A program made the position numbers and the translations under genes. The notes beneath the pieces are model-generated. The model did not search any database and had not been told where the DNA came from. It saw only the letters and a list, made by a program, of their open reading frames with translations. 64,000 nucleotides of DNA from Streptomyces lydicus (GTDB taxonomy: Bacteria > Actinomycetota > Actinomycetes > Streptomycetales > Streptomycetaceae), in assembly GCF_000717345.1 (NCBI RefSeq), contig NZ_JNZA01000018.1, positions 62,001 to 126,000 on the forward strand, in the 5' to 3' direction. Below are positions 16,892 to 25,256 of the stretch, one piece after another. The stretch's first letter is position 1. Each line of letters begins with the position of its first letter.

Positions 16892-18157
16892 TCAGACCGT
16901 GCGGAAGGCGAGCACCACGTTGTGGCCGCCGAAGCCGAACGAGTCGTTCAGGGCCGCGATCGTGCCCTCGGCCGGCAGCTTGCGGGGTTCGCCGCGGACG
17001 ATGTCCGCGTCGGCCTCCGGGTCGAGCTGGTCGATGTTGATCGTCGGCGGGGCGATGCGGTTCTTGAGCGCGAGGACCGTGGCCACCGTCTCGATGCCGC
17101 CCGCGCCACCCAGGAGGTGGCCGGTCATCGACTTCGTGCTGGTGATGGCCATGTGGTCGACGTCGTCACCGAACGCCTTCCGCAGCGCCCTGAGCTCACC
17201 GACGTCACCGGCCGGGGTCGACGTCGCGTGCGCGTTCACGTGCACGATCTCCGCCGGGTTGAGACCGGTGTTGTCGATCAGGTTCTGCAGCGCCGCCGCG
17301 ATGCCGTTGCCGGACGGCTCGGGCTGCGTGATGTGGTGCGCGTCGGCGGAGATGCCCTGGCCGACGGCCTCGGCGTAGATCGTGGCGCCGCGGGCCTTGG
17401 CGTGCTCCTCGGACTCCAGGATGATCACGCCGGCGCCCTCGCCGAGCACGAAGCCGTTGCGGTCGACGTCCCACGGACGGGAGGCGCCCTGCGGGTCGTC
17501 GTTGTTCTTGGACATCGCCATCATGTTGCCGAACGCGACGATCGGCAGCGGGTGGATGGCGGCTTCCGTGCCACCGGCGACGACGACGTCGGCGCGGCCC
17601 GAGCGGATCATCTCGATGGCGTAGCCGATGGCCTCGGCGCCCGACGCGCACGCCGAGACCGGCGTGTGCACACCGGCGCGGGCGTTGAACTCGATGCCGA
17701 CGTTGGCGGACGGCGAGTTCGGCATCAGCATCGGCACGGTGTGCGGGGAGACGCGGCGTACGCCCTTCTCCTTGAGCACGTCGTACTGGTCGAGCAGGGT
17801 CGTCACACCACCGATGCCGGAGGCGATGACGGCGCCCAGACGGTCGGGGTTGACCGACGTGTCCTCGCCCGCCTTGGCGGTGAAGCCCGCGTCCTTCCAG
17901 GCTTCCTGGGCCGCGACGAGCGCGAACTGCGCCGAGCGGTCCAGCTTGCGGGCCTGCGGCCGCGGGATGATCTCGGACGGCTCGACGGCGATCTGCCCGG
18001 CGATGCGGACGGGCAGCTCGGCGGCCCAGTCCTGCTCGAGGGTGCTCACGCCGGAACGTCCGGCGAGCAGGGCCTCCCAGGTCGAAGCGCTGTCGCCACC
18101 CAGCGGTGTGGTTGCGCCGATACCGGTGACGACCACGGTGCGATTGGTCGCGTTCAC
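16892..18157 (-). CDS. fabF: 3-oxoacyl-ACP synthase II (KAS II)
   Basis: A 421-residue condensing enzyme that elongates acyl-ACP with malonyl-ACP in fatty acid synthesis. The active-site Cys170 lies in VSACASGAEA. The two catalytic His are in HVNAHATSTPAGD and SMTGHLLGGAGG, and GFGGHNV is at the C-terminus. It is last in the fabD-fabH-acpP-fabF cluster. The start is GTG 18157 (VNATNRTVVV), with GGAG upstream; the longer in-frame ATG extension reads through the intergenic spacer. Confidence 0.96.
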   Translation of the reverse strand: MNATNRTVVVTGIGATTPLGGDSASTWEALLAGRSGVSTLEQDWAAELPVRIAGQIAVEPSEIIPRPQARKLDRSAQFALVAAQEAWKDAGFTAKAGEDTSVNPDRLGAVIASGIGGVTTLLDQYDVLKEKGVRRVSPHTVPMLMPNSPSANVGIEFNARAGVHTPVSACASGAEAIGYAIEMIRSGRADVVVAGGTEAAIHPLPIVAFGNMMAMSKNNDDPQGASRPWDVDRNGFVLGEGAGVIILESEEHAKARGATIYAEAVGQGISADAHHITQPEPSGNGIAAALQNLIDNTGLNPAEIVHVNAHATSTPAGDVGELRALRKAFGDDVDHMAITSTKSMTGHLLGGAGGIETVATVLALKNRIAPPTINIDQLDPEADADIVRGEPRKLPAEGTIAALNDSFGFGGHNVVLAFRTV

Positions 18158-18236
18158 GGGAATTCTTACTCCACGGGTAGAGGGGTCTGAATCGACGGCG
18201 CCACCGCGGGGTGGCGACATGCGCGGGTGAGCTGGA

Positions 18237-18485
18237 TCAGCTCTGGTGCTTGAGGATGTAGTCGGTCGCGTCGCCGACGGTCTTGAGGTTCTTGACGTCG
18301 TCGTCCGGGATCTTCACGTCGAAGCGCTCTTCGGCGGCGACGACGACCTCGACCATGGACAGCGAGTCGACGTCCAGGTCGTCGGTGAAGGACTTGTCCA
18401 CCTTGACGTCCTCGGTGGGGATACCGGCGATCTCGTTCACGATCTCGGCGAGACCGGCGACGATCTCTTCCTGAGTGGCGGCCAT
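18237..18485 (-). CDS. acpP: Acyl carrier protein
   Basis: An 82-residue acidic carrier of growing fatty acyl chains. The 4'-phosphopantetheine is attached to Ser41 in DVDSLSMVE. Its place between fabH and fabF marks it as the fatty acid (not polyketide) ACP. AAGGAGCGCC precedes the ATG. Confidence 0.97.
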   Translation of the reverse strand: MAATQEEIVAGLAEIVNEIAGIPTEDVKVDKSFTDDLDVDSLSMVEVVVAAEERFDVKIPDDDVKNLKTVGDATDYILKHQS

Positions 18486-18590
18486 GATGGCGCTCCTTCG
18501 GTCATTTTAAGGGGAAACTGCGTTACTTGCGGTGAAGATCCGTGCGTGGCCGACACGTCCGAAGACGTACGGTGCTGCGCAGATCTTGCC

Positions 18591-19637
18591 CTAGGGGAGG
18601 GTAACGACCGTCGCGGCGTAGACGAGACCCGCCCCGAAGCCGATGACCAGCGCGGTGTCGCCGCTCTTGGCCTGACCCGTCGCCAACAGCCGCTCCATTG
18701 CGAGCGGGATGGAGGCGGCCGAGGTGTTGCCGGTGGTCTCCACGTCGCGGGCGACCGTCACGCTCTCCGGCAGCTTCAGAGTCTTCACCATCGAGTCGAT
18801 GATCCGCATGTTGGCCTGGTGCGGAATGAAGACGTCCAGGTCGTCCGGGCTGACTCCGGCCGCGTCCAGCGCCTGCTGGGCGACCTTCGCCATCTCGAAC
18901 ACCGCCCACCGGAAGACCGCCTGGCCCTCCTGGGTGATGGCGGGGAATCGGATCTCCTCCAGGGCGGGGCGCTCTTCGGGCCCGTCGCCGCCGGGGAGAG
19001 GGATGGTGCGGTAGACGTCCCAGCCGAGGGTCTGCTTGATGGTCTCGGACTTGTCGCCCTCCGAGCCCCAGACCGTCGGGCCGATCGCCGGCTGCTTGGC
19101 GGGACCGACGATCACCGCGCCGGCACCGTCACCGAAGAGGAAGGCCGTCGCGCGGTCCTCCAGGTCGGTCAGGTCCGACAGCCGCTCGACGCCGATGACC
19201 AGCACGTACTCCGCGCTGCCCTCGGTGACCAGGCCCTTGGCCAGGGTCAGTCCGTAGCCGAAGCCCGCGCAGCCCGCCGAGATGTCGAAGGCGGCCGGCT
19301 TGCCGGCGCCGATGCGGTGCGCGATCTCGGTCGCGACGGCCGGCGTCTGCTTGAAGTGCGAGACGGTGGAGACGATCACGGCGCCGATCTGCTCGGGCGT
19401 GATGCCGGCGTCGGCGATCGCCTTGCCGGACGCCTCGACCGACATGGTCGCGACTGTCTCCTCGGGGCCGGCCCAGTGGCGGGTCGCGATACCGGACCGC
19501 GAACGGATCCACTCGTCGGACGAGTCGATGTGCTTGAGGATCTCCTCGTTGGGCACGACACGGGTCGGCCGGTAGCCGCCGACGCCCATGATCCGCGCGT
19601 ACGGGGCGCCCTTCGAGGGCTTGATCTTCGATGTCAT
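18591..19637 (-). CDS. fabH: 3-oxoacyl-ACP synthase III (KAS III)
   Basis: A 348-residue enzyme that starts fatty acid synthesis by condensing a short acyl-CoA with malonyl-ACP; in streptomycetes it accepts branched primers. The catalytic Cys123 is in DISAGCAGF, the His in FIPHQANMRI, and the Asn in TTGNTSAAS. It is 13 bp downstream of fabD. Confidence 0.96.
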   Translation of the reverse strand: MTSKIKPSKGAPYARIMGVGGYRPTRVVPNEEILKHIDSSDEWIRSRSGIATRHWAGPEETVATMSVEASGKAIADAGITPEQIGAVIVSTVSHFKQTPAVATEIAHRIGAGKPAAFDISAGCAGFGYGLTLAKGLVTEGSAEYVLVIGVERLSDLTDLEDRATAFLFGDGAGAVIVGPAKQPAIGPTVWGSEGDKSETIKQTLGWDVYRTIPLPGGDGPEERPALEEIRFPAITQEGQAVFRWAVFEMAKVAQQALDAAGVSPDDLDVFIPHQANMRIIDSMVKTLKLPESVTVARDVETTGNTSAASIPLAMERLLATGQAKSGDTALVIGFGAGLVYAATVVTLP

Positions 19638-19650
19638 GCGCTTCGGACTC

Positions 19651-20619
19651 CTATTCGGCCGGTGCAGAGCCTGCGGTGACGGCAGAGGACGCGGCGGCGA
19701 TCAGCGTGCGGGCCGCGTCGAGGTCCTCAGGCGTCTTGAGGGCGAGGGTCTGCACACCGGGCAGCGCACGCTTGGCCAGGCCGGTGAGCGTGCCGCCGGG
19801 GGCGGCCTCGATGAGCGCGGTGACGCCGAGCGTCTTGAACGTCTCCATGCACAGGTCCCAGCGCACCGGGTTGGCCACCTGGCCGACCAGCCGCTGCACC
19901 AGTTCGTGACCGGAGGAGACCAGCTGCCCGTCCTTGTTGGAGACGTAACGGGTGTGCGGGTCGGCGACCGACAGCTGGGTGGTCGCGGATTCCAGGGCCG
20001 AGACGGCGGGTGCCATGTGGTGAGTATGGAACGCGCCGGCCACCTTCAGCGGTACGACCCGGCGGGTGCCTTCCGGCTTGTTCTCGACGAGCGCGGCGAT
20101 CTGCTCCGCGGTGCCCGCCGCGACGATCTGACCCGCGCCGTTGACGTTCGCCGGGGTGAGGCCCAGCTGCTCCAGGTGCGGGATGACGACGGCCTCGTCG
20201 CCGCCCAGCAGTGCGGCCATGCCGGTCTCGGTGATCGCGGCGGCCTCGGCCATCGCCTGGCCGCGCCGGCGCACCAGCTTCATCGCGGCCTCGTCGGAGA
20301 CCGCGCCGGTCAGCGCGGCGGCGGCGAGCTCACCGACGCTGTGGCCGGCCGCGGCGCCGACCTGCGCGGCGAAGCCGTCGGCCGTCGGGAACAGCTGGCG
20401 GGCGGAGATCAGGGCGGAGGCCACCAGCAGCGGCTGCGCCACCGCGGTGTCGCGGATCTCCTCCTCGTCGGCCTTCGTGCCGTAGTGGATCAGGTCCAGG
20501 TCGATGGCGGCCGACCACTCACGGAGCCGGTCTTCGACACCGGGGAGGTCGAGCCAGGGGGTCAGGAAGCCGGGCGTCTGAGCGCCTTGGCCGGGAGCGA
20601 CGAGTACGAGCACCCTCAC
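19651..20619 (-). CDS. fabD: Malonyl-CoA:ACP acyltransferase
   Basis: A 322-residue transferase loading malonyl units on ACP. It has the oxyanion loop PGQGAQ, nucleophile Ser94 in GHSVGEL, and the His in GAFHTHHM. GTG 20619 (VRVLVLVAPGQG) is preferred, with GAGAGAG just upstream; the upstream in-frame ATG at 20673 lies inside the probable promoter. It is the first gene of the fab operon, 83 bp after fasR. Confidence 0.95.
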   Translation of the reverse strand: MRVLVLVAPGQGAQTPGFLTPWLDLPGVEDRLREWSAAIDLDLIHYGTKADEEEIRDTAVAQPLLVASALISARQLFPTADGFAAQVGAAAGHSVGELAAAALTGAVSDEAAMKLVRRRGQAMAEAAAITETGMAALLGGDEAVVIPHLEQLGLTPANVNGAGQIVAAGTAEQIAALVENKPEGTRRVVPLKVAGAFHTHHMAPAVSALESATTQLSVADPHTRYVSNKDGQLVSSGHELVQRLVGQVANPVRWDLCMETFKTLGVTALIEAAPGGTLTGLAKRALPGVQTLALKTPEDLDAARTLIAAASSAVTAGSAPAE

Positions 20620-20660
20620 ACTCTCTCTTGTGGGTGGTTCCGCCCGCCCGTGGGGACAGG

Positions 20661-20690
20661 GACCAAGAACCATCGGGGGAATTGTTGGTC
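20661..20690. promoter_or_regulatory. Candidate FasR operator upstream of fabD
   Basis: Inverted arms GACCAA (20661) and TTGGTC (20685) are separated by 18 bp, in the only sizeable gap of the cluster, between the fasR stop and the fabD start. FasR is known in S. coelicolor to bind the fabD promoter. This exact repeat as the binding site is my inference. Confidence 0.35.
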
Positions 20691-20702
20691 TCCGACAAAA
20701 GT

Positions 20703-21887
20703 CTAGGGTTGTGCCTCACCGTCAGCCAGACGCCCCAGAATCAGCGCGATACGGAGGGTGAAGGCCGAGCGGACATCGGAGGGTGACCATCCGGTGACGT
20801 CCGTCACACGTCGCAGCCGATAGCGCACGGTGTTGGGGTGCACGAACAGCATCCGCGCGGCGCCCTCCAGGCTGCTCGCCTGCTCCAGATAGACGCTCAG
20901 CGTCTCCAGCAGCGCCGACCCCGCCTCCTCCAGCGGTCTGTAGATCTCCTCCACCAACTGCTCCCGCGCGACCGGGTCGGAGGCCATCGCGCGCTCCGGC
21001 AGCAGGTCGTCGGCCAGCACCGGCCGGGGGGCGTCCGGCCAGGCCGCGCACGCCCGCAGACCGGCGGCCGCGGCCTGCGCGGAACGGGTCGCGGCGAGCA
21101 GGTCGGAGACCACCGGGCCGGCCACCACGGGGCCGGCCGCGTACGGGCCGATCAGCGCCTTCGCGGCCTTGAGCGGATTGTCCGAGCCGCCCGCGATCAC
21201 CACCAGGCGCGAGCCCAGCACCCCGGTGAGGACCTGGAGCTTGGCGTGCCGGGCGGCCCGCCGGATCGCCTCCACGGTCAGTTCGCTGTCCCCGTCGGGC
21301 GCGGTGCCCAGCACCACGCACACGTGCTCGGGCGAGTTCCAGCCCAGCGCCGCCGCCCGGGAGACCGCGCCCTCGTCCGCCTCCCCCGACAGCACCGCGT
21401 TGACCACCAGGGACTCCAGCCGGGCGTCCCACGCGCCGCGCGCCTCGGCGGCCTGCGCGTAGACCTGCGCGGTGGCGAAGGCGATCTCCCGGGCGTAGAC
21501 CAGCAGCGCCTCGCGCAGCACGGACTCGTCGCCGGGGGCTGCGACCTCGTCGATCGCCGTCTCCATGACCTCGATGGTCGTACGGACCATCTCCACGGTC
21601 TGCCGCAGCGTGATCGCCCGGGTCAGCTCGCGCGGGGCGGTGCCGAAGACGTCGGTGCTGATCGCCTGGGGGGTCTCCGGATGCCGGAACCACTCGGTGA
21701 AGGCGGCGATGCCGGCCTGCGCCACCAGACCGATCCAGGAACGGTTCTCCGGGGGCATCGCGCGGTACCACGGCAGGGTGGCGTCCATACGGGCGATGGC
21801 CGCGGCGGCCAGTTTGCCGGACGAGTTCTCCAGACGCCGGAGGGTCGCCGAGTGCGGGTGCGCGTCGCGCGAAGCGGGTTCAGACAC
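20703..21887 (-). CDS. fasR: FasR-type (PucR family) regulator of fatty acid synthesis
   Basis: A 394-residue PucR/CdaR-like regulator. The central GGDEF-like region is followed by a C-terminal helix-turn-helix (LEGAARMLFVHPNTVRYRLRRVTDVTG) near residues ~335-370. Position directly before fabD-fabH-acpP-fabF identifies it as the orthologue of Streptomyces FasR, an activator of this operon. Two GTG codons (21902 and 21887) can start it; neither has a strong Shine-Dalgarno, and 21887 is used. It is divergent from the pirin gene with under 60 bp between starts. Confidence 0.9.
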   Translation of the reverse strand: MSEPASRDAHPHSATLRRLENSSGKLAAAAIARMDATLPWYRAMPPENRSWIGLVAQAGIAAFTEWFRHPETPQAISTDVFGTAPRELTRAITLRQTVEMVRTTIEVMETAIDEVAAPGDESVLREALLVYAREIAFATAQVYAQAAEARGAWDARLESLVVNAVLSGEADEGAVSRAAALGWNSPEHVCVVLGTAPDGDSELTVEAIRRAARHAKLQVLTGVLGSRLVVIAGGSDNPLKAAKALIGPYAAGPVVAGPVVSDLLAATRSAQAAAAGLRACAAWPDAPRPVLADDLLPERAMASDPVAREQLVEEIYRPLEEAGSALLETLSVYLEQASSLEGAARMLFVHPNTVRYRLRRVTDVTGWSPSDVRSAFTLRIALILGRLADGEAQP

Positions 21888-21944
21888 GGGACAAGCCTGC
21901 ACTATCGGGGCGAGGAGGTGAGGGGGCGGGGCTACGGTGGGCCA

Positions 21945-22616
21945 ATGATTCAGGTGCGCAGGGGCGCGGAACGCTATCGGGGCGGCGATCCGGACGCCGG
22001 GATCGAGTCACTGCACGCGTTCTCCTTCGGGCCCCACTTCGACCCGGACAATCTGCGCTTCGGCGCACTCATCGCCTGCAACGAGGAGCGGCTGGCGGCC
22101 GGCGCCGGCTTCGACGAGCATCCGCACCGCGACACCGAGATCGTGACCTGGGTGATCGAGGGGGAGCTGACCCACCGCGACACCACCGGCCACGAGACCA
22201 CCGTACGCCCCGGTGATCTCCAGCGGCTCAGCTCGGCGGGCGGGGTACGGCACGTCGAGCGCAACGACGCGGGACAGCCGCTGCGCTTCGTGCAGATGTG
22301 GCTGGCACCGGAGGAGGCCGGCGGCGAACCGTCGTACGAGGTGGTGCGCGGCATCGCCGACGGCACCCCCTACGCGGTGCCGCGGGCCGGCGCCCTGCTG
22401 CATCTGCGGCGCCTGGCCGACGGCGAGCGCACCGCGGTCCCGGACGCCGCGCGCGCCTATGTGCACGTGGTGCGCGGCGCCGTACGGGTCGGCGACGAGC
22501 GGCTGGAGGCGGGCGACTCCGCGCGGATCACCGACGGGGCCGACCTGGAGCTGAAGGGGCTGGCGGCATCGGAGTGCCTGGTGTGGGAGATGGGGACGGA
22601 GCCGCGGCACGGGTGA
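21945..22616 (+). CDS. Pirin family protein
   Basis: A 223-residue bicupin. The N-terminal metal-binding cupin motif is visible: FDEHPHRDTEIVTWVIEGELTHRD holds the His/His/Glu ligands, with another His in ERNDAG-proximal VRHVER. Bacterial pirins bind iron; some have quercetin 2,3-dioxygenase activity, others bind pyruvate dehydrogenase or act as redox sensors. The specific role here is open. ATG 21945 follows immediately after the divergent fasR promoter region. Confidence 0.88.
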   Translation: MIQVRRGAERYRGGDPDAGIESLHAFSFGPHFDPDNLRFGALIACNEERLAAGAGFDEHPHRDTEIVTWVIEGELTHRDTTGHETTVRPGDLQRLSSAGGVRHVERNDAGQPLRFVQMWLAPEEAGGEPSYEVVRGIADGTPYAVPRAGALLHLRRLADGERTAVPDAARAYVHVVRGAVRVGDERLEAGDSARITDGADLELKGLAASECLVWEMGTEPRHG

Positions 22617-22622
22617 CGCGGC

Positions 22623-22647
22623 GGGCCCGGGAGATGTCCCCGGGCCC
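22623..22647. terminator. Bidirectional terminator hairpin
   Basis: GGGCCCGGG and CCCGGGCCC arms around a 7-nt loop, between the convergent pirin and serine hydrolase genes. Confidence 0.75.
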
Positions 22648-22662
22648 GTACGTCCGCGCTGC

Positions 22663-23484
22663 TCAGGCCGTCTGCGCCAGCTCGGCCAGCACCGCGTCCG
22701 TCAGCTGCGGCCAGACCTCGATCGCCCACGGCCCGAAGGCCCGGTCGGTCAGCGCGACGCAGGCGGCCCGCGCGTCCGGGTCCACCCACAGGAACGTCCC
22801 GGACTGCCCGAAGTGTCCGAAGGTGCGCGGCGAGGAACCGGCGCCCGTCCAGTGCGGCGACTTCCCGTCGCGGATTTCGAAGCCGAGTCCCCAGTCGTTG
22901 GGCTTCTGGTGGCCGTAGCCCGGGAGCACGCCCGTCACGCCGGGGAAGACCACCTGGGTCGCCGCGGCCAGCGTGCTCTCCGAGAGCAGCCGCGGGGCCT
23001 GGAGCTCGGCCGCGAAGCGGATCAGGTCGGCGACCGTGGAGACGCCGTCCTTGGCGGGGGAGCCGGGCAGCTCCGTCGCCGTCATGCCGAGCGGTTCGAG
23101 CACCGCCTCGCGCAGGTACTGCGGGAAGGGGATGTCGGTCGCCTTGGCGAGGTGGTCGCCCAGCGCCTCGAAGCCGGCGTTGGAGTAGATCCTGCGGGTG
23201 CCCGGCTCGGCCATCACGCGCGGCTCGTCGAAGGCGAGACCGGAGGTGTGCGCGAGCAGATGACGCACCGTGGACCCCTCGGGGCCGGCCGGCTCGTCCA
23301 GCTCGATCGCGCCCTCCTCGACGGCCAGCAGCGCGGCGTACGCGGCCAGCGGCTTGGTCACCGAAGCCAGCGCGAACCGCTGCTCCAGCGGCCCGTACGA
23401 GCCGGCCACCACCCCGTCGGCACGTATGACGGCGGCCGCGGCCGTGGGCACCGGCCAGTTCTCGATCATCCGGAGGCTCTGCAT
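22663..23484 (-). CDS. Serine hydrolase of the class C beta-lactamase fold
   Basis: A 273-residue protein with the SxxK motif SVTK near residue 41, YSN at ~100, and a C-terminal HFGQSGT block that takes the place of KTG. It has no signal peptide. Members include esterases, D-amino acid peptidases and beta-lactamase relatives; the cytoplasmic location argues against antibiotic resistance. The gene stands alone between convergent and divergent neighbours. Confidence 0.85.
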   Translation of the reverse strand: MQSLRMIENWPVPTAAAAVIRADGVVAGSYGPLEQRFALASVTKPLAAYAALLAVEEGAIELDEPAGPEGSTVRHLLAHTSGLAFDEPRVMAEPGTRRIYSNAGFEALGDHLAKATDIPFPQYLREAVLEPLGMTATELPGSPAKDGVSTVADLIRFAAELQAPRLLSESTLAAATQVVFPGVTGVLPGYGHQKPNDWGLGFEIRDGKSPHWTGAGSSPRTFGHFGQSGTFLWVDPDARAACVALTDRAFGPWAIEVWPQLTDAVLAELAQTA

Positions 23485-23536
23485 GCCCCGAGCCTAACCT
23501 CCCCAAATTCAGGTCAAGTCCGGGTGGGAATCGCGC

Positions 23537-23567
23537 TTGCTTGGAGTGCACTCCAACTCTCTAGCGT
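23537..23567 (+). promoter_or_regulatory. MerR-type autoregulated promoter with perfect 16-bp palindrome
   Basis: TTGCTT (23537) and TAGCGT (23562) are 19 bp apart. The perfect palindrome TTGGAGTGCACTCCAA (23541-23556) overlaps the -35 and fills most of the spacer, the classic layout for a MerR-family activator. It precedes the MerR gene starting at 23612 and the aldo-keto reductase after it. Confidence 0.85.
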
Positions 23568-23611
23568 TGGGACCGTCGAGAGGCATCCGGCGAAAACAGG
23601 GGAGACAGGGC

Positions 23612-24100
23612 ATGACGGTGACGCAGAGCGAGGCGGTCGCGAACGGTGCGATCGCGACCCGCGCACGGCCGGCGGCGGAGCGCACCTGCGCCGCGCCTTC
23701 CGTCCACCCTCGGCCCGCAGGGCGTGACCGGTACACCATCAGCGAGGTCGCGGAGCACACCGGCCTGAGTGCGCACACCCTGCGCTGGTACGAGCGGATC
23801 GGCCTGATGCCGCACGTGGACCGCACGCACACCGGCCAGCGGCGGTTCACCAACCGCGACCTGGACTGGCTGAGCCTGGTGACCAAGCTGCGGCTGACCG
23901 GCATGCCGGTCGCGGACATGGTCCGCTACGCCGAGCTGGTCCGGGTGGGCGAGTCCACCTTCTCCGAGCGCGAACGGCTGCTGACCGCGCACCGTGAGGA
24001 CGTGCGACGGCGGATCGCGGAGCTGCAGAGCACGCTCGACATCCTCGACTACAAGATCGACATCTATGCCGACGCCCGGCGGGCGTCCGAGAGGTTCTGA
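23612..24100 (+). CDS. MerR-family transcriptional regulator
   Basis: A 162-residue regulator. The winged helix-turn-helix starts with YTISEVAEHTGLSAHTLRWYERIGLMP at about residues 41-67, followed by the second helix pair and a long coiled-coil dimer helix. There are no conserved effector Cys in the C-terminus, as in AdhR-like regulators that sense aldehydes or electrophiles through other sites. GGGGAGACAGGGC precedes ATG 23612. It is co-directional with the aldo-keto reductase (7 bp apart), and its own promoter carries the palindrome it probably binds. Confidence 0.9.
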   Translation: MTVTQSEAVANGAIATRARPAAERTCAAPSVHPRPAGRDRYTISEVAEHTGLSAHTLRWYERIGLMPHVDRTHTGQRRFTNRDLDWLSLVTKLRLTGMPVADMVRYAELVRVGESTFSERERLLTAHREDVRRRIAELQSTLDILDYKIDIYADARRASERF

Positions 24101-24107
24101 GATCCCC

Positions 24108-25133
24108 ATGAGCACTGAGAAGATCGAAACGGTCGAGCTGGGCACCGGCGGCCCTCGCGTCGGGGTGCAGGGCCTCGGCTGTATGGGCATGAGCTTCGCC
24201 TACGGCCCCACGGACGCCGACGAGGCGCGCGCCACGCTGGAGCGGGCACGGGAACTGGGCGTGACGCTCTACGACACCGCCGACATGTACGGCCGGGGGG
24301 AGAACGAGAAGTTCCTCGCCCCGTTCGTCCGGGCGCACCGCGACGAGATCGTGCTCGCCACCAAGTTCGCGATAGCCCCGGACCCCGCCTTCCCCGACGA
24401 CCCGACCAAGCGCGTCATCCGCAACGACCGGCCGTACATCCGGCAGGCCGTCGAGGGCAGCCTCCAGCGCCTGGGCGTGGACACGATCGACCTCTACTAC
24501 ATGCACCGGCGCAACCCGGACGTCCCGATCGAGGAGTCCGTCGGCGCGATGGCCGAGCTGGTCGCCGAGGGCAAGGTCAAGCACCTGGGGCTGAGCGAGG
24601 TGACCGCGGACGAGCTGCGCGCGGCGCACGCCGTGCACCCGATCGCGGCCGTGCAGTCCGAGTGGTCGCTGTTCAGCCGGGACATCGAGAAGCACGTGGT
24701 GCCGGCCGCGGCCGAGCTCGGCGTCGCCCTCGTCCCGTACTCGCCGCTCGGCCGGGGCTTCCTCACCGGCGCGTTCGTCAACGCCGACAAGGAGCTGGGC
24801 TCGGACGACTTCCGCCGGATGCAGCCCCGCTTCACGGGCGACAACGCGGCCGCCAACGCCGCGCTGCTGGAGCCGGTCCGCAAGATCGCCGAGGTCCACG
24901 GGGCCACGCTCGGCCAGGTCGCCCTGGCCTGGGTGCAGCAGCAGGCCGCGGTGGCCGGGCTGCCGGTCGTGCCGATCCCCGGCACCCGCAAGCGCACCCG
25001 CATCGAGGAGAACACCGGCGCCACCCGCATCCGGCTGAGCGCGCAGGAGCTGGCCCTGCTGGAGCCGATCGCCGGCCAGGTGGCGGGGGAGCGGTACGCG
25101 GACATGTCCAGCACGTCGGCGGGACGGGAGTAG
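24108..25133 (+). CDS. Aldo/keto reductase
   Basis: A 341-residue (beta/alpha)8 NADPH-dependent reductase of aldehydes and ketones. The catalytic tetrad is complete: Asp56, Tyr61 (YDTADMYG), Lys86 (LATKFAI) and His133 (YYMHRRNPD). The cofactor loop PIPGTRKRTRIEEN is near the C-terminus. It belongs to the AKR13/YajO-like group often paired with MerR regulators, here 7 bp downstream of one. A role in detoxifying reactive carbonyls is likely (inference). Confidence 0.93.
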   Translation: MSTEKIETVELGTGGPRVGVQGLGCMGMSFAYGPTDADEARATLERARELGVTLYDTADMYGRGENEKFLAPFVRAHRDEIVLATKFAIAPDPAFPDDPTKRVIRNDRPYIRQAVEGSLQRLGVDTIDLYYMHRRNPDVPIEESVGAMAELVAEGKVKHLGLSEVTADELRAAHAVHPIAAVQSEWSLFSRDIEKHVVPAAAELGVALVPYSPLGRGFLTGAFVNADKELGSDDFRRMQPRFTGDNAAANAALLEPVRKIAEVHGATLGQVALAWVQQQAAVAGLPVVPIPGTRKRTRIEENTGATRIRLSAQELALLEPIAGQVAGERYADMSSTSAGRE

Positions 25134-25139
25134 CCCACC

Positions 25140-25179
25140 GCCCCCGGTACGGTCCGCGTCCGCGGTCCGCACCGGGGGC
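25140..25179. terminator. Terminator hairpin
   Basis: GCCCCCGGT and ACCGGGGGC arms flank a CGG/CCG-rich inner stem, between the convergent aldo-keto reductase and acyltransferase genes. Confidence 0.65.
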
Positions 25180-25256
25180 CGGGACGCCGGTCCCGGCCGG
25201 CCCGGTGGTGCCGGGCCGGCGCGGCAGCCGGACACCCCCTACGCCGGACCCGGCTC

